Assembly (NCBI RefSeq): GCF_012927045.1
Contig: NZ_JABBFW010000005.1
Location: 124,001-188,000 of the forward strand
From: Azohydromonas caseinilytica
Lineage (GTDB): Bacteria; Pseudomonadota; Gammaproteobacteria; Burkholderiales; Burkholderiaceae_C
Direction of reading: 5' to 3'
DNA: 64,000 bases
Shown: piece after piece, positions 44,064 through 59,946 of the stretch
How positions within the stretch are numbered: the stretch's first letter is position 1
How the letters are laid out: every line of letters starts with the position of its first letter
Notes under the pieces: model-generated
Databases searched by the model: none
Seen by the model: the letters and a program-made list of their open reading frames with translations, nothing else
What the model was told of the DNA's origin: nothing
Made by a program: the position numbers and the translations under genes

Positions 44064-44702
44064 ATGAAGTCGATCCTTGCACGCACTCTCCAGACGGCGC
44101 TTGCGCCGGCCCTCGCGTTCGCTCTGGCGGCGCCGCTCATGGCTGCCGAACCGGCCGCCCCGGCCAAGCCGGACCTGGCCAAGGGCCAGGCCACGGCCCA
44201 GGTCTGCGCCGCCTGCCACGCCGCCGACGGCACGCGCGGCATCCCGAGCAACCCGATCCTGCAGGGCCAGCACCCGGAGTACCTGGTCAAGCAGCTGACC
44301 GAGTTCAAGGCCGGCAAGCGCCAGAACCCAATCATGCAGGGCATGGCCGCGTCGCTGAGCGAGGAGGACATGCGCAACGTCGCCGCCTTCTACGCCAGCA
44401 AGCAGGCCGAACCCGGTGCGGCCACCGACAAGGACCTGGTGCTGCTGGGCGAGAAGATCTACCGCGGCGGCATCGCCGAGCGCAACGTGCCGGCCTGCGC
44501 CGGCTGCCACAGCCCCAGCGGCGCCGGCATTCCCGCGCAGTACCCGCGCCTGGCCGGCCAGCATGCCGAGTACACCGCGGCCCAGCTCAACGCCTTCCGC
44601 GCCGGCGCGCGCGCCAACAGCACGCAGATGGTGGGCGTGGCCGCCAAGATGAACGACCGCGAGATCAAGGCGGTTTCCGACTACATCGCCGGGCTGCGCT
44701 GA
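44064..44702 (+). CDS. Dihaem cytochrome c4
   Basis: 212 residues. Signal peptide of about 28 residues (ending PLMAAEP) and two class I haem sites, CAACH and CAGCH, in two similar domains (about 35-120 and 130-210). Periplasmic electron carrier to terminal oxidases. Divergent from engB, the order I expect in Burkholderiales. It lies just upstream of resB-ccsB, which attach its haems. A TAAAAT -10-like box is at 44017-44022. Confidence 0.94.
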   Translation: MKSILARTLQTALAPALAFALAAPLMAAEPAAPAKPDLAKGQATAQVCAACHAADGTRGIPSNPILQGQHPEYLVKQLTEFKAGKRQNPIMQGMAASLSEEDMRNVAAFYASKQAEPGAATDKDLVLLGEKIYRGGIAERNVPACAGCHSPSGAGIPAQYPRLAGQHAEYTAAQLNAFRAGARANSTQMVGVAAKMNDREIKAVSDYIAGLR

Positions 44703-44738
44703 ACCGCAGCGCCCGCGCGTTCCCCCTGTAGTACCCCG

Positions 44739-44764
44739 AGGCCGGTCTTGCACCGGCCTTTTTT
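44739..44764 (+). terminator. Terminator after cytochrome c4
   Basis: AGGCCGGT, loop cttgc, ACCGGCCT followed by TTTTT. Confidence 0.92.
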
Positions 44765-44838
44765 GATGGTGCCGTGCCGACCTTTCACGCTTGTCCGTTA
44801 TCAAGCGGGGTACATGCACTGACCCGGACAATCCCGCG

Positions 44839-46998
44839 ATGACCGTCTCCGCCCCCGCCGCGCGCGCGCCTCAGCAGCGGCTGCGCGACACCCTTGAGCT
44901 GGTGTCGTCGATGCGCTTTGCCATCGCGCTGCTGACCGTGATCTGCATCGCCTCGGTGATCGGCACCGTCGTCAAGCAGCACGAACCGCTCAACAACTAC
45001 GTCAACCAGTTCGGCCCGTTCTGGGCCGAGGTGTTCGGCGCGGTGAACCTCTACAGCGTCTACAGCGCCTGGTGGTTCCTGCTGATCCTGGCCTTCCTGG
45101 TGATCTCCACCAGCCTGTGCATCGCGCGCAACACGCCGCGCTTCCTGGCCGACATGCGCTCGTTCAAGGAGAGCGTGCGCGAGTCGGCGCTGAAAGCCTT
45201 CCACCACAAGGCGCAGGGGCTGCTGCCCGGCGAGACGCCGCAGGCCAGCCTGGAGCGGGTGTCGGCGCTGCTGACGGGCAACGGCTGGAAGGCCAAGGTG
45301 CAGCAGCGGCCCAACGGCACCATGATCGCCGCGCGCAAGGGCGCGGCCAACAAGCTGGGCTATATCGCCGCGCACTCGGCCATCGTGCTGATCTGCCTGG
45401 GCGGCCTCTTCGACGGCGACCTGATCGTGCGCGCGCAGATGCTGCTGCTGGGCAAGACGCCGTACCAGGGCGGCGGGCTGATCCGCGACGTCCAGCCCGA
45501 GCACCGGCTCTCGCCCGTGAACCCCACCTTCCGCGGCAACCTGCTGGTGCCCGAGGGCGCGCGCGCGGGCACCGCGGTGCTGAACATGTCCGACGGCGTG
45601 GTGCTGCAGGACCTGCCCTTCGACATCGAGCTCAAGAAGTTCATCGTCGAGTACTACGAAACGGGCATGCCCAAGCTCTTCGCCAGCGAGATCGTGATCC
45701 ACGACCACGAGAGCGGCAAAGCCACGCCCGCCACCGTCAAGGTCAACGAGCCCGCCTTCCACCGCGGCATCGCCATCTACCAGAGCAGCTTCGACGACGG
45801 CGGCTCGCGGCTCAAGCTCAACGCCATCCCGATGAAGCCCGGCGTGCAGCCCTTCACCATCGCCGGCACGGTGGGCGACAGCACGCCGCTGGAAAAGGTG
45901 GGCCAGCCCTACACGCTGGAGCTCACCGGGCTGCGCGTGATCAACGTCGAGAACCTGGGCGGCGGCAAGGGCAGCGACTCCGGTGCCGACGTGCGCAAGG
46001 TCGATCTGGTCGGCTCGCTGCAGCAGCACCTGGGCTCGGGCGCCAAGTCGCAGGGCGACAAGCAGCTGCACAACATCGGCCCCTCGGTGAGCTACAAGCT
46101 GCGCGACGCCAGCGGCCAGGCGCGCGAGTTCACCAACTACCAGCTGCCGGTGGAGATCGACGGGCAGCGCGTGCTGCTGGCCGGCCTGCGCGAGAACCCC
46201 AACGAGTCCTTCCGCTTCCTGCGCATTCCCGTGGACGAGCAGGACAGCGTGCAGGGCTGGCTGCACCTGCGCCAGGCGCTGGCCGACCCGGCCGCGCGCG
46301 AGCTGGCCGCGCGCCGCTATGCGCAGAAGGCCTCGCCCGCCGACAAGCCCGAGACCACGATGCAGCTGCAGGTGACGGCGCAGCGCGCGCTGGGCCTGTT
46401 CGCCGGCGCGGACAAGCCCGAGCCGGCCGCCGCCGCGGCAACCTCCGCAGCCTCGGGCGCCGCCGCCGCGCCGGCAGCGGAAACCACGCCCGGCGGCCTG
46501 GCCTCGCTGGCGCGCTTCATCGAGACCAACGTGCCCGAGAGCGAGCGCCCGCGCGTGTCGGAGGTGCTGCTGCGCATCCTCAACGGCAGCCTGTTCGAGC
46601 TGCTCAACCTCAGCCGCGAGCGTGCCGGGCAGCCGGCCATGGGGCCCAGCGAGAAGACCGAGGCCTTCATGACGCAGGCGGTGGTGTCGCTGTCCGACAG
46701 CTTCTACTACCCCGTGCCCGTGCTGCTGCAGCTCGACGACTTCCAGCAGGTGCAGGCCAGCGTGTTCCAGCTGGCGCGCGCGCCGGGCAAGAAGCTCGTC
46801 TACCTCGGCGCGGTGCTGCTGATCCTGGGCGTATTCGCCATGTTGTATGTGCGGGAACGCCGGCTGTGGGTCTGGGTCGAAGCGCAGGATCAGGGCTCGC
46901 GCATCACCACTGCCCTGTCCACCACGCGGCGCACCATGGACGCCGATACCGAATTCGAGCTGCTCAAGAAGGCCATCCTCAAGGACGCTGCCGCATGA
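44839..46998 (+). CDS. resB: System II cytochrome c biogenesis protein ResB (Ccs1)
   Basis: 719 residues. Three N-terminal membrane helices (from ELVSSMRFAIALLTVICIAS), a large periplasmic domain with an Ala-rich insert near 530-550, and a last helix at about 655-680 (KKLVYLGAVLLILGVFAML). It works with CcsA/CcsB to deliver haem to apocytochromes. Stop overlaps the next gene (ATGA). The ATG at 44839 is chosen; an upstream ATG at 44791 adds residues without similarity. Confidence 0.95.
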   Translation: MTVSAPAARAPQQRLRDTLELVSSMRFAIALLTVICIASVIGTVVKQHEPLNNYVNQFGPFWAEVFGAVNLYSVYSAWWFLLILAFLVISTSLCIARNTPRFLADMRSFKESVRESALKAFHHKAQGLLPGETPQASLERVSALLTGNGWKAKVQQRPNGTMIAARKGAANKLGYIAAHSAIVLICLGGLFDGDLIVRAQMLLLGKTPYQGGGLIRDVQPEHRLSPVNPTFRGNLLVPEGARAGTAVLNMSDGVVLQDLPFDIELKKFIVEYYETGMPKLFASEIVIHDHESGKATPATVKVNEPAFHRGIAIYQSSFDDGGSRLKLNAIPMKPGVQPFTIAGTVGDSTPLEKVGQPYTLELTGLRVINVENLGGGKGSDSGADVRKVDLVGSLQQHLGSGAKSQGDKQLHNIGPSVSYKLRDASGQAREFTNYQLPVEIDGQRVLLAGLRENPNESFRFLRIPVDEQDSVQGWLHLRQALADPAARELAARRYAQKASPADKPETTMQLQVTAQRALGLFAGADKPEPAAAAATSAASGAAAAPAAETTPGGLASLARFIETNVPESERPRVSEVLLRILNGSLFELLNLSRERAGQPAMGPSEKTEAFMTQAVVSLSDSFYYPVPVLLQLDDFQQVQASVFQLARAPGKKLVYLGAVLLILGVFAMLYVRERRLWVWVEAQDQGSRITTALSTTRRTMDADTEFELLKKAILKDAAA

Positions 46999-48356
46999 AC
47001 ACCGTTGCCTCCCCCACGACCACCACCACTCTCGTGCTGGGCCGCAGCCACCCGCTGGCCGGCCGCAGCCTCTACGACTGGCTGTTCGCCCTGCTTGCCG
47101 TTGCCGGCGCCGTGTTCGCGTTCTCGCGCTACGGCGAGGCGATGGACGTGTACGAGAAGGGCATCCTCATCGGCAGTGTGCCGGCCGTGATCTGGCTGGG
47201 CTGGTTCTGGGGCCCGCTGCGCACGCTGATGCTGGGCGTGACGGCCGCCACGCTGCTGGCGATCTCGCTCTACAGCCGCACCCCCGACGCCTTTGGCGCC
47301 GACCTCGCGGCCGGCGAGAAGGTGTTCCTGCTCAAGTATTTCCTGTCCAGCCAGAGCGCGATCCTGTGGATGTCGGTGCTGTGCTTCATGAGCACGGTCT
47401 TCTACTGGTTCGGCTTCGCCGGCCAGGGGCAGGACAACGTGGCGCAGCGCCTGGGCTCCAAGATCGCCTGGGCCGCGGTGTTCATGGCGCTGACCGGCAC
47501 CATGGTGCGCTGGTGGGAGAGCCACCAGATCGGCGCGGGCATCGGCCACATCCCGGTGAGCAACCTCTACGAGGTGTTCGTGCTGTTCTGCTGGCTCACC
47601 GCCCTGTTCTATCTCTACTTCGAGCAGCACTACCGCACGCGCGCGCTGGGCGCATTCGTGATGCTGGTGGTCAGCGCCGCGGTGGGCTTCCTGCTCTGGT
47701 ACACGGTGGAGCGCGAGGCGCAGCAGATCCAGCCGCTGGTGCCCGCCCTGCAGAGCTGGTGGATGAAGCTGCACGTGCCGGCCAACTTCATCGGCTACGG
47801 CACCTTCGCGCTGTCGGCCATGGTGGCCTTCGCCTACCTGCTCAAGCAGCAGGCCACGGCCACGCGCTGGTGGCAGCTCGCGCCGCTGGGGCTGCTGGGC
47901 ATCGTGCTGTGCTTCGAGCCGATCGTGTTCCGCCAGAGCGCGCAGAGCGCCAGCAGCAGCTTCTGGGTCGTGTACTTCGGCATCAGCACGCTGATCGTGG
48001 GCGGCATCCTGGCCGGGCGCCGCGCCATCGCCGCCAAGCTGCCCGCGCTGGAGCTGCTGGATGACCTCATGTACAAGGCCATCGCCGTCGGCTTCGCCTT
48101 CTTCACCATCGCCACCATCCTGGGCGCCTTCTGGGCCGCCGAGGCCTGGGGCGGCTACTGGAGCTGGGACCCGAAGGAGACCTGGGCGCTGATCGTGTGG
48201 CTGAACTACGCCGCCTGGCTGCACATGCGGCTGATGAAGGGCCTGCGCGGCAGCATGTCGGCCTGGTGGGCACTGGCCGGCCTGGTGGTCACGACCTTCG
48301 CCTTCCTGGGCGTGAACATGTTCCTCTCCGGCCTGCACTCCTACGGCGAGCTGTGA
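46995..48356 (+). CDS. ccsB: System II cytochrome c biogenesis haem-channel protein
   Basis: 453 residues, about eight membrane helices. The haem-handling WWD motif is WGGYWSWDPKETWALIVW. Conserved histidines are in LHVPANFIGYG and LHMRLMKG. Partner of ResB and translationally coupled to it by a 4-bp overlap. Also called CcsA in other nomenclatures. Confidence 0.95.
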   Translation: MNTVASPTTTTTLVLGRSHPLAGRSLYDWLFALLAVAGAVFAFSRYGEAMDVYEKGILIGSVPAVIWLGWFWGPLRTLMLGVTAATLLAISLYSRTPDAFGADLAAGEKVFLLKYFLSSQSAILWMSVLCFMSTVFYWFGFAGQGQDNVAQRLGSKIAWAAVFMALTGTMVRWWESHQIGAGIGHIPVSNLYEVFVLFCWLTALFYLYFEQHYRTRALGAFVMLVVSAAVGFLLWYTVEREAQQIQPLVPALQSWWMKLHVPANFIGYGTFALSAMVAFAYLLKQQATATRWWQLAPLGLLGIVLCFEPIVFRQSAQSASSSFWVVYFGISTLIVGGILAGRRAIAAKLPALELLDDLMYKAIAVGFAFFTIATILGAFWAAEAWGGYWSWDPKETWALIVWLNYAAWLHMRLMKGLRGSMSAWWALAGLVVTTFAFLGVNMFLSGLHSYGEL

Positions 48357-48380
48357 GGAGCCGCCCCGGCTGAGCACGCG

Positions 48381-48406
48381 AACGGCGCCCCGCGGGGCGC
48401 CGTTTT
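48381..48406 (+). terminator. Terminator after ccsB
   Basis: AACGGCGCCCC-gc-GGGGCGCCGTT with TTTT at the 3' side, 24 bp past the stop. Confidence 0.85.
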
Positions 48407-48521
48407 CATTGGGGCGCCCGGCATCCTGCTGTCAGTTTCATCACGCAAAGATCACATCGCTGCGCCGCCAGGAACTTCCCCGGGGCGTGCGAGGTCAGCC
48501 CAGTCCAGGAAGGACCCCACC

Positions 48522-49514
<993 letters not shown>

Positions 49515-49524
49515 GGAGCCGAGC

Positions 49525-50247
49525 GTGGCGAACCCTGCGATCGCCGGCGCGGCGAGGAAGAAACCGTTGCTGCTGCACCCGGCCGCGAAGCCGGTGCTGC
49601 TGGCGCTCCTGCTGCTGCCGCTGGCCTACCTGGTGTGGGCGGCGGCCACCGACAGCCTGGGCGCGAACCCGGCCGAGGCGCTGATCCGCCGCAGCGGCGA
49701 CTGGACCCTGCGCCTGCTGTGCGCCACGCTGGCCGTCACGCCGCTGCGCGTGCTGCTGAAGCAGCCGGCGCTGGCGCGCTTTCGGCGCATGCTGGGCGTG
49801 GCGACCTTCGGCTACGCCCTGCTGCACTTCGTCTGCTACGCCGTGCTGGACCAGGGGCTGGACCTCGGCGTGATCCTCAAGGACATCGCCAAGCGCCCCT
49901 TCATCCTGGTCGGCACCGCGGCGCTGCTGCTGATGGCGCCGCTGGCCCTGACCTCCTTCAACCGCGCCATCAAGGCGCTGGGTGCGGCACGCTGGCAGCG
50001 GCTGCACAAAGGCGTCTACGCCATCGCGCTGCTGGCGCTGCTGCACTTCTTCTGGATGAAGGCGGGGAAGAACGACTTCGGGGAGTGGTCGATCTACGCG
50101 GCCGTGATCGCGGCGCTGCTGGGGTGGCGGGTGTGGGAGGCAAGGCGGAAGGCGGCGCAGCCCACGGCTGGCGTGGCGCCAGCCGCCGCGAAGCGCCCAG
50201 TGCGTCAGCCTTCCCTCGCCCGCGAAGCGGGAGAGGGGCAGGGGTGA
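49525..50247 (+). CDS. msrQ: Haem-binding membrane subunit of the MsrPQ system
   Basis: 240 residues, six membrane helices. Conserved histidines in YALLHFVCY and QRLHKGVYAIALLALLHFFW bind haem and pass quinol electrons to MsrP. The start is GTG at 49525 with GGAG 6 nt before it. The last 11 residues and the stop codon (PSLAREAGEGQG) are encoded by a REP-like hairpin element, so the native end of the gene has probably been replaced. Confidence 0.93.
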   Translation: MANPAIAGAARKKPLLLHPAAKPVLLALLLLPLAYLVWAAATDSLGANPAEALIRRSGDWTLRLLCATLAVTPLRVLLKQPALARFRRMLGVATFGYALLHFVCYAVLDQGLDLGVILKDIAKRPFILVGTAALLLMAPLALTSFNRAIKALGAARWQRLHKGVYAIALLALLHFFWMKAGKNDFGEWSIYAAVIAALLGWRVWEARRKAAQPTAGVAPAAAKRPVRQPSLAREAGEGQG

Positions 50248-50319
50248 GGGCGCGGGCCTAGAAACAGCGCTGCCTGCGGCAGTGCCCCTTCCCTCTCCCC
50301 CGCTCCGCGGTGGCGAGGG
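50213..50319. repeat. Two REP-like GC hairpins at the msrQ 3' end
   Basis: Hairpin 1 (50213-50237): CCCTCGCCCGC-gaa-GCGGGAGAGGG, one mismatch, followed by GCAGGGGTGAGGG. Hairpin 2 (50291-50319): CCCTCTCCCCCGC-tcc-GCGGTGGCGAGGG, 11 of 13 paired. Both belong to the widespread CCCTC...GAGGGGTGAGGG type of dispersed repeat. Confidence 0.7.
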
Positions 50320-50329
50320 GAATTCCGGC

Positions 50330-55999
<5,670 letters not shown>

Positions 56000-56311
56000 G
56001 GAATGGTCTTTGTGCAAAGAGGCGGGGGATTCTAGGGAGGCTGGAAGTCCCGGCCCTGTGGTAGGGCTGCCCGGGAAAGGCCTGGGAGAGCAATCCCGCG
56101 GCCTGGTGAGCGCGCGCACCGCCCGGCCGGGACGGTGCGCGGCGCTTTCAGCGCTCTTCCCGCGTGCAAAGTGCCGCTACACGGCCCAATCCCGGCAACC
56201 CCCCGGGATCGCCGGTTGAAAGGCCGGTGCTAGCATGCATGTCCTTCCGCGCAAGGCGTGGAGGCCGGCCTACCGAGCCGGTAGTCACAGGCACCCCGCA
56301 TGGAGAGCTGC
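56000..56311. other. Intergenic region between uvrA and response regulator
   Basis: 312 bp without a credible gene. It contains a strong hairpin at 56114-56140: GCGCACCG and CGGTGCGC enclosing the palindrome CCCGGCCGGG. Both flanking genes are transcribed away from it, so promoters must lie here, but I cannot place hexamers. Confidence 0.5.
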
Positions 56312-56749
56312 ATGAATTCGGTGCCTCAAGCGCCCGTGGATGCGTCCGCTGCCGGCTCCACTCCCGGCCCGGTGCTCCTGGTGGAGGACCACCCGGTCAA
56401 CCAGATGATCGCCCTGGAGATGCTCAAAGCCTTGGGCCTGCAGGTGCTCACCGCCGACGATGGCGCCCAGGCCCTGGAGCGCTGCGAAGCCACGCCGCCG
56501 CGCCTGGTGTTGATGGACCTGCAGATGCCGGTGATGGACGGGCTGCAGGCCACGCGCAAGCTGCGCGAGATGCAGCAGCAGGGCAAGCTGCCCGGCTTTC
56601 CGATCCTGGCGCTGACCGCCCACGCCCTGGCCAGCGACCGCGAGATGGCCCTGGCCGCCGGCATGGACGACTACCTCACGAAACCCATCGTCTTCGACAC
56701 CCTGCGCCGCGCCCTGGCGCGCTGGCTGCCGGAGCTGCCGGCCGGCTGA
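56312..56749 (+). CDS. Single-domain (receiver-only) response regulator
   Basis: 145 residues. The acidic pair lies in VLLVEDHPVN, the phospho-acceptor Asp69 in LVLMDLQMPVMDG, the switch Thr in LALTAHA and Lys in YLTKPI. There is no output domain. The sequence style is that of receivers from hybrid kinases (DHPVNQMIALEML). No kinase is adjacent. Start: the ATG at 56312 has GGAG 6 nt upstream, and that GGAG lies inside the alternative ATG at 56300. Confidence 0.9.
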   Translation: MNSVPQAPVDASAAGSTPGPVLLVEDHPVNQMIALEMLKALGLQVLTADDGAQALERCEATPPRLVLMDLQMPVMDGLQATRKLREMQQQGKLPGFPILALTAHALASDREMALAAGMDDYLTKPIVFDTLRRALARWLPELPAG

Positions 56750-56857
56750 CAACTTCTTCTTACACTGCGACCGGGCCCGGCCCGTCGCGGTCGTGGCCCC
56801 AAGCAGTTCCATCCACCCCTGAGCGCCCATCCACAGAGGCGCCACCGGAGACAAGCC

Positions 56858-57844
56858 ATGACCCATCGCCGCACGCTGCTGGCCGTTGCCGCAGCCACCG
56901 CCACCCTCGCCTGCTCGCCCGTCTGGGCCCAGGGCGCCGCCTCCAGCTGGCCCACCAAACCCGTGACCATCGTGGTGCCCTTCCCGGCTGGCGGCGGCAC
57001 CGACACCTTCGCGCGCCCGCTGTTCGCGGCCCTGACCAAGAACACCGGCCGCCAGTTCATCATCGACAACAAGGGCGGCGCCGGCGGCACCCTGGGCGCC
57101 GGCCTGGCGGCGCGCATGCCGGCCGACGGCTACAGCTTCTTCATGGGCGGCGTGCACCACGCCATCGCCCCGTCCATGTACCCGAAGCTGGACTACAACC
57201 TGGAGAAGGATTTCATTCCGGTCGGCCTGGTGTCGAACGTGCCGCAGGTGGTGGTGGTCAACGCCGCCAAGTCGCCCGCGAAGGACCTGGCGGGCCTGCT
57301 GGCCCAGATGCGCGCCCGCCCGGGGCAGCTCACCTACGCCTCGGCCGGCAACGGCACCTCGCACCACCTGGCCGGCGAGCTGTTCAAGCTGCAGACCAAG
57401 ACCTTCATCACCCACATCCCCTACCGCGGCGCGGGCCCGGCGCTGCAGGACTTGATGGCTGGCCAGGTGGACATGATGTTCGACGGCCTGGGCTCCTCGG
57501 CCGGCCACATCCGCAGCGGGCGCCTGAAGGGCTTGGCCGTGGCCGGCGAGCGCCGCGCGCCCGGCTTCCCCGACATCCCCACCGCGCGCGAGCTGGGCGT
57601 GCCGGACTACGTGGTCAGCACCTGGTACGGCTTGTGGGCGCCCAAGGGCACGCCGCGCGAAGCCATCGAGCGCATGCAGGCCGAGCTGAAGAAGGCGCTC
57701 AACGCCGACGAGCTGAAGACCTCCTGGACCGGTCTGGGCAGCGAGACGCCCGACCTGTGGGGCGAGGCCTTCGGCACCTTCGCGGCCAAGGAAACCAAGC
57801 GCTGGGCCGAGGTGGTGAAAGCCTCCGGTGCCCGGCTGGAATGA
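56858..57844 (+). CDS. Bug-family periplasmic solute receptor (TctC-like)
   Basis: 328 residues. Signal peptide 1-24 (ending SPVWAQG), then the Bug fold: KPVTIVVPFPAGGGTD, the GAGGTLGA loop, YASAGNGTSHHLAGELF, and HIPYRGAGPALQDLMAGQVDMMFDG. These proteins bind carboxylates or related acids. No TctA/TctB permease genes are nearby, as is common for Bug proteins. The downstream malonyl-CoA synthetase gene suggests a dicarboxylate such as malonate, but this is only inference from position. Confidence 0.92.
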   Translation: MTHRRTLLAVAAATATLACSPVWAQGAASSWPTKPVTIVVPFPAGGGTDTFARPLFAALTKNTGRQFIIDNKGGAGGTLGAGLAARMPADGYSFFMGGVHHAIAPSMYPKLDYNLEKDFIPVGLVSNVPQVVVVNAAKSPAKDLAGLLAQMRARPGQLTYASAGNGTSHHLAGELFKLQTKTFITHIPYRGAGPALQDLMAGQVDMMFDGLGSSAGHIRSGRLKGLAVAGERRAPGFPDIPTARELGVPDYVVSTWYGLWAPKGTPREAIERMQAELKKALNADELKTSWTGLGSETPDLWGEAFGTFAAKETKRWAEVVKASGARLE

Positions 57845-57945
57845 GCTGAGCCTGCTTCCCCTCAAGGCCGCCGCCCGGCGGCGGCCTGCACACTTCGAGA
57901 CCGACCGAGTCGAACCCGCAGTTCCCCCGTTTTCCGATCTTCCCC

Positions 57946-59493
57946 ATGAGCAACCTCTACGCCGCGCTGCGCGCGGGCTTCCCTGCCGATCTGGACCGTT
58001 GCGCCATCGAGGCGCTGGACGCCCCGGGCGGCCCGCTGCGCTACAGCTGGCACGACCTGGAGCGCGGCAGCGCCATGATCGCCAACCTGCTGCTGTCCCT
58101 GGAGATCGCGCCGAGCGCCGACGGCGTGCCGCCGCGCGTGGCGGTGCAGGTGGACAAGAGCGTCGAGGCGCTAATGCTGTACTTGGGCGTGCTGCGCGCC
58201 GGCATGGTGTACCTGCCGCTGAACAACGCCTACCAGGCGGCGGAGGTGGAGTATTTCGTGGGCAACGCCGAGCCGGCGGTGGTGGTGTGCGCGCCCAGGA
58301 ATTTCGGCTGGATCAGCCGCATTGCCTTCAATGCCGGCGCGGAACACGTGTTCACCCTGGGCGAGGAGCGCGACGGCACGCTGCTGCAGCGCGCCGCGGC
58401 GCAGCCGGACGTGCAGGAGCCGGTGGCGCGCAGCGCCGACGACCTGGCCGCCATCCTCTACACCAGCGGCACCACCGGCCGCAGCAAGGGCGCGATGCTC
58501 AGCCACGGCAACCTGCTGAGCAACGCGCAGGTGCTCAAGGACTACTGGGACTGGCAGAGCGACGACGTGCTCATCCACGCCCTGCCGATCTTCCACGTGC
58601 ACGGCCTGTTCGTGGCCTCGCACGGCGCGCTGCTCAACGGCAGCCCGATGCTGTGGCTCAACAAGTTCGACCCGCGCGCCGTGATCGCGCAGCTGCCGCG
58701 CGCCACCGTGTTCATGGGCGTGCCCACGCTGTACGTGCGCCTGCTGGCCGACCCGGGCCTGACGCGCGAGGCCTGCAGCCGCATGCGGCTGTTCATCTCC
58801 GGCTCGGCGCCGCTGCTGATCGAGACCTTCAAGGACTGGCAGGAGCGCAGCGGCCACACCATCCTGGAGCGCTACGGCATGAGCGAGACCGCCATGCTCA
58901 GCTCGAATCCGTGCAAGCCGCAGGACGGCGCGCGCCGCGGCGGCACGGTGGGCAAGCCGCTGCCGGGCGTGGGCATCCGCGTGGTGGACGACAGTGGGAA
59001 ACCTTGCGCGGCCGACGAGATCGGCCATATCCAGGTCACCGGCCCGAACGTGTTTGCCGGCTACTGGCGCATGCCGGAAAAGACCAAGGAGGAATTCACC
59101 GCCGACGGCTGGTTCAAGACCGGTGACGTGGGCCGATTCGAATCCGACGGTTATCTGGTGATCGTGGGCCGCAGCAAGGATTTGATCATCTCTGGTGGCT
59201 ACAACGTCTACCCGGCCGAGGTGGAAAGTTTTATCAATGAGCTGCCCGGGGTCGCGGAGAGCGCCGTCGTCGGCGTGCCGCATCCCGACTTCGGCGAGGC
59301 GGTGATTGCCGTGGTCATTCCCCGCCCCGGCGCCACGCTGGACGCGGCTGAAATCATTGCCAGGCTGAAATCCGGCATCGCCGGCTTCAAGGTGCCCAAG
59401 CAGGTTTTCATCAGCCCCGAATTGCCGCGCAACGCGATGGGCAAGGTGCAGAAGAACCTGCTGCGCGACCAGTACCGCACCCTTTTCGCCTGA
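57946..59493 (+). CDS. Malonyl-CoA synthetase (MatB-like AMP-dependent ligase)
   Basis: 515 residues of the ANL superfamily. AMP-binding P-loop YTSGTTGRSKGAM, YGMSETAML, the hinge region with GDVGRFESDGY and the C-terminal catalytic lysine in RNAMGKVQK. Length and the FHVHGLF and FMGVPTLYVRLL blocks match malonate-CoA ligases best. An acyl-CoA ligase for another short acid is possible. 101 bp after the Bug gene on the same strand, so probably co-transcribed. Confidence 0.82.
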   Translation: MSNLYAALRAGFPADLDRCAIEALDAPGGPLRYSWHDLERGSAMIANLLLSLEIAPSADGVPPRVAVQVDKSVEALMLYLGVLRAGMVYLPLNNAYQAAEVEYFVGNAEPAVVVCAPRNFGWISRIAFNAGAEHVFTLGEERDGTLLQRAAAQPDVQEPVARSADDLAAILYTSGTTGRSKGAMLSHGNLLSNAQVLKDYWDWQSDDVLIHALPIFHVHGLFVASHGALLNGSPMLWLNKFDPRAVIAQLPRATVFMGVPTLYVRLLADPGLTREACSRMRLFISGSAPLLIETFKDWQERSGHTILERYGMSETAMLSSNPCKPQDGARRGGTVGKPLPGVGIRVVDDSGKPCAADEIGHIQVTGPNVFAGYWRMPEKTKEEFTADGWFKTGDVGRFESDGYLVIVGRSKDLIISGGYNVYPAEVESFINELPGVAESAVVGVPHPDFGEAVIAVVIPRPGATLDAAEIIARLKSGIAGFKVPKQVFISPELPRNAMGKVQKNLLRDQYRTLFA

Positions 59494-59498
59494 ACCCC

Positions 59499-59729
59499 AT
59501 GAGTGACGCCGCGAATGTGAAACCCCTGGACGACCGCTGCCCGCGCTGCGGGGGCGGTTTTCACTGCGGCGTCAACGACGCCGGGCCCTGCCCCTGCACC
59601 ACCGTGACGCTGAGCACGGAATTGCAGGGGCGGTTGAGGGAGAAATGGTCCAGCTGCTTGTGCGTGTCGTGCCTGGTGGCGCTGGCGGGCGGGGCCGCGC
59701 TGGAAATCCAAGAAGCGCAGGCCCAATAA
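59499..59729 (+). CDS. Cysteine-rich CWC-type small protein
   Basis: 76 residues with a cysteine pattern in CPRCGGGFHCG...CPC and a second cluster CLCVSCL. This matches the cysteine-rich CWC family of unknown function and suggests zinc or another metal. It starts 5 bp after the ligase stop, so it is the last gene of that transcript. Confidence 0.8.
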   Translation: MSDAANVKPLDDRCPRCGGGFHCGVNDAGPCPCTTVTLSTELQGRLREKWSSCLCVSCLVALAGGAALEIQEAQAQ

Positions 59730-59745
59730 ATTGATATATCGATTT

Positions 59746-59946
59746 TCAAGCCACCCAATCCACCCGCCCCACCATCCCCGCCGCGGTTCCATCCTCCTGC
59801 AGCCCAACCCCGCTCGTGCGCAGCACCCCCTGCTGCACGTTCTGGGCATTCTTGAAGGCAAAAGGCGCGGGGGTGTTTTGCACGGAAATCGCGCCGCCAT
59901 CCGCGCTCAACAAATCCTGCAATTGATGCTGTGCCGCGTGCGGCAC
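59746..59946 (-). CDS. Possible small gene or coding remnant, GTG start
   Basis: 66 codons from GTG 59946 to TGA 59746, frame closed upstream by a TGA at 59977-59979. Residue composition is protein-like (QHQLQDLLSADGG ... GMVGRVDWVA) and local GC is lower than the neighbours. No family recognised and no clear ribosome-binding site. It could be the C-terminal remnant of a decayed gene. The rest of 59730-60005 shows nothing. Confidence 0.3.
   Translation of the reverse strand: MPHAAQHQLQDLLSADGGAISVQNTPAPFAFKNAQNVQQGVLRTSGVGLQEDGTAAGMVGRVDWVA

Noticed and set aside
45072..46980. Plus-strand frame overlapping resB that runs on into ccsB
   Set aside because: Only the part from 46995 is ccsB. 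The upstream part is the +1 frame of resB and is Arg/Ala-rich without similarity.
59746..59946. A firm call of a toxin or antitoxin
   Set aside because: Size alone suggested it, but there is no partner gene, no recognisable motif and no ribosome-binding site.
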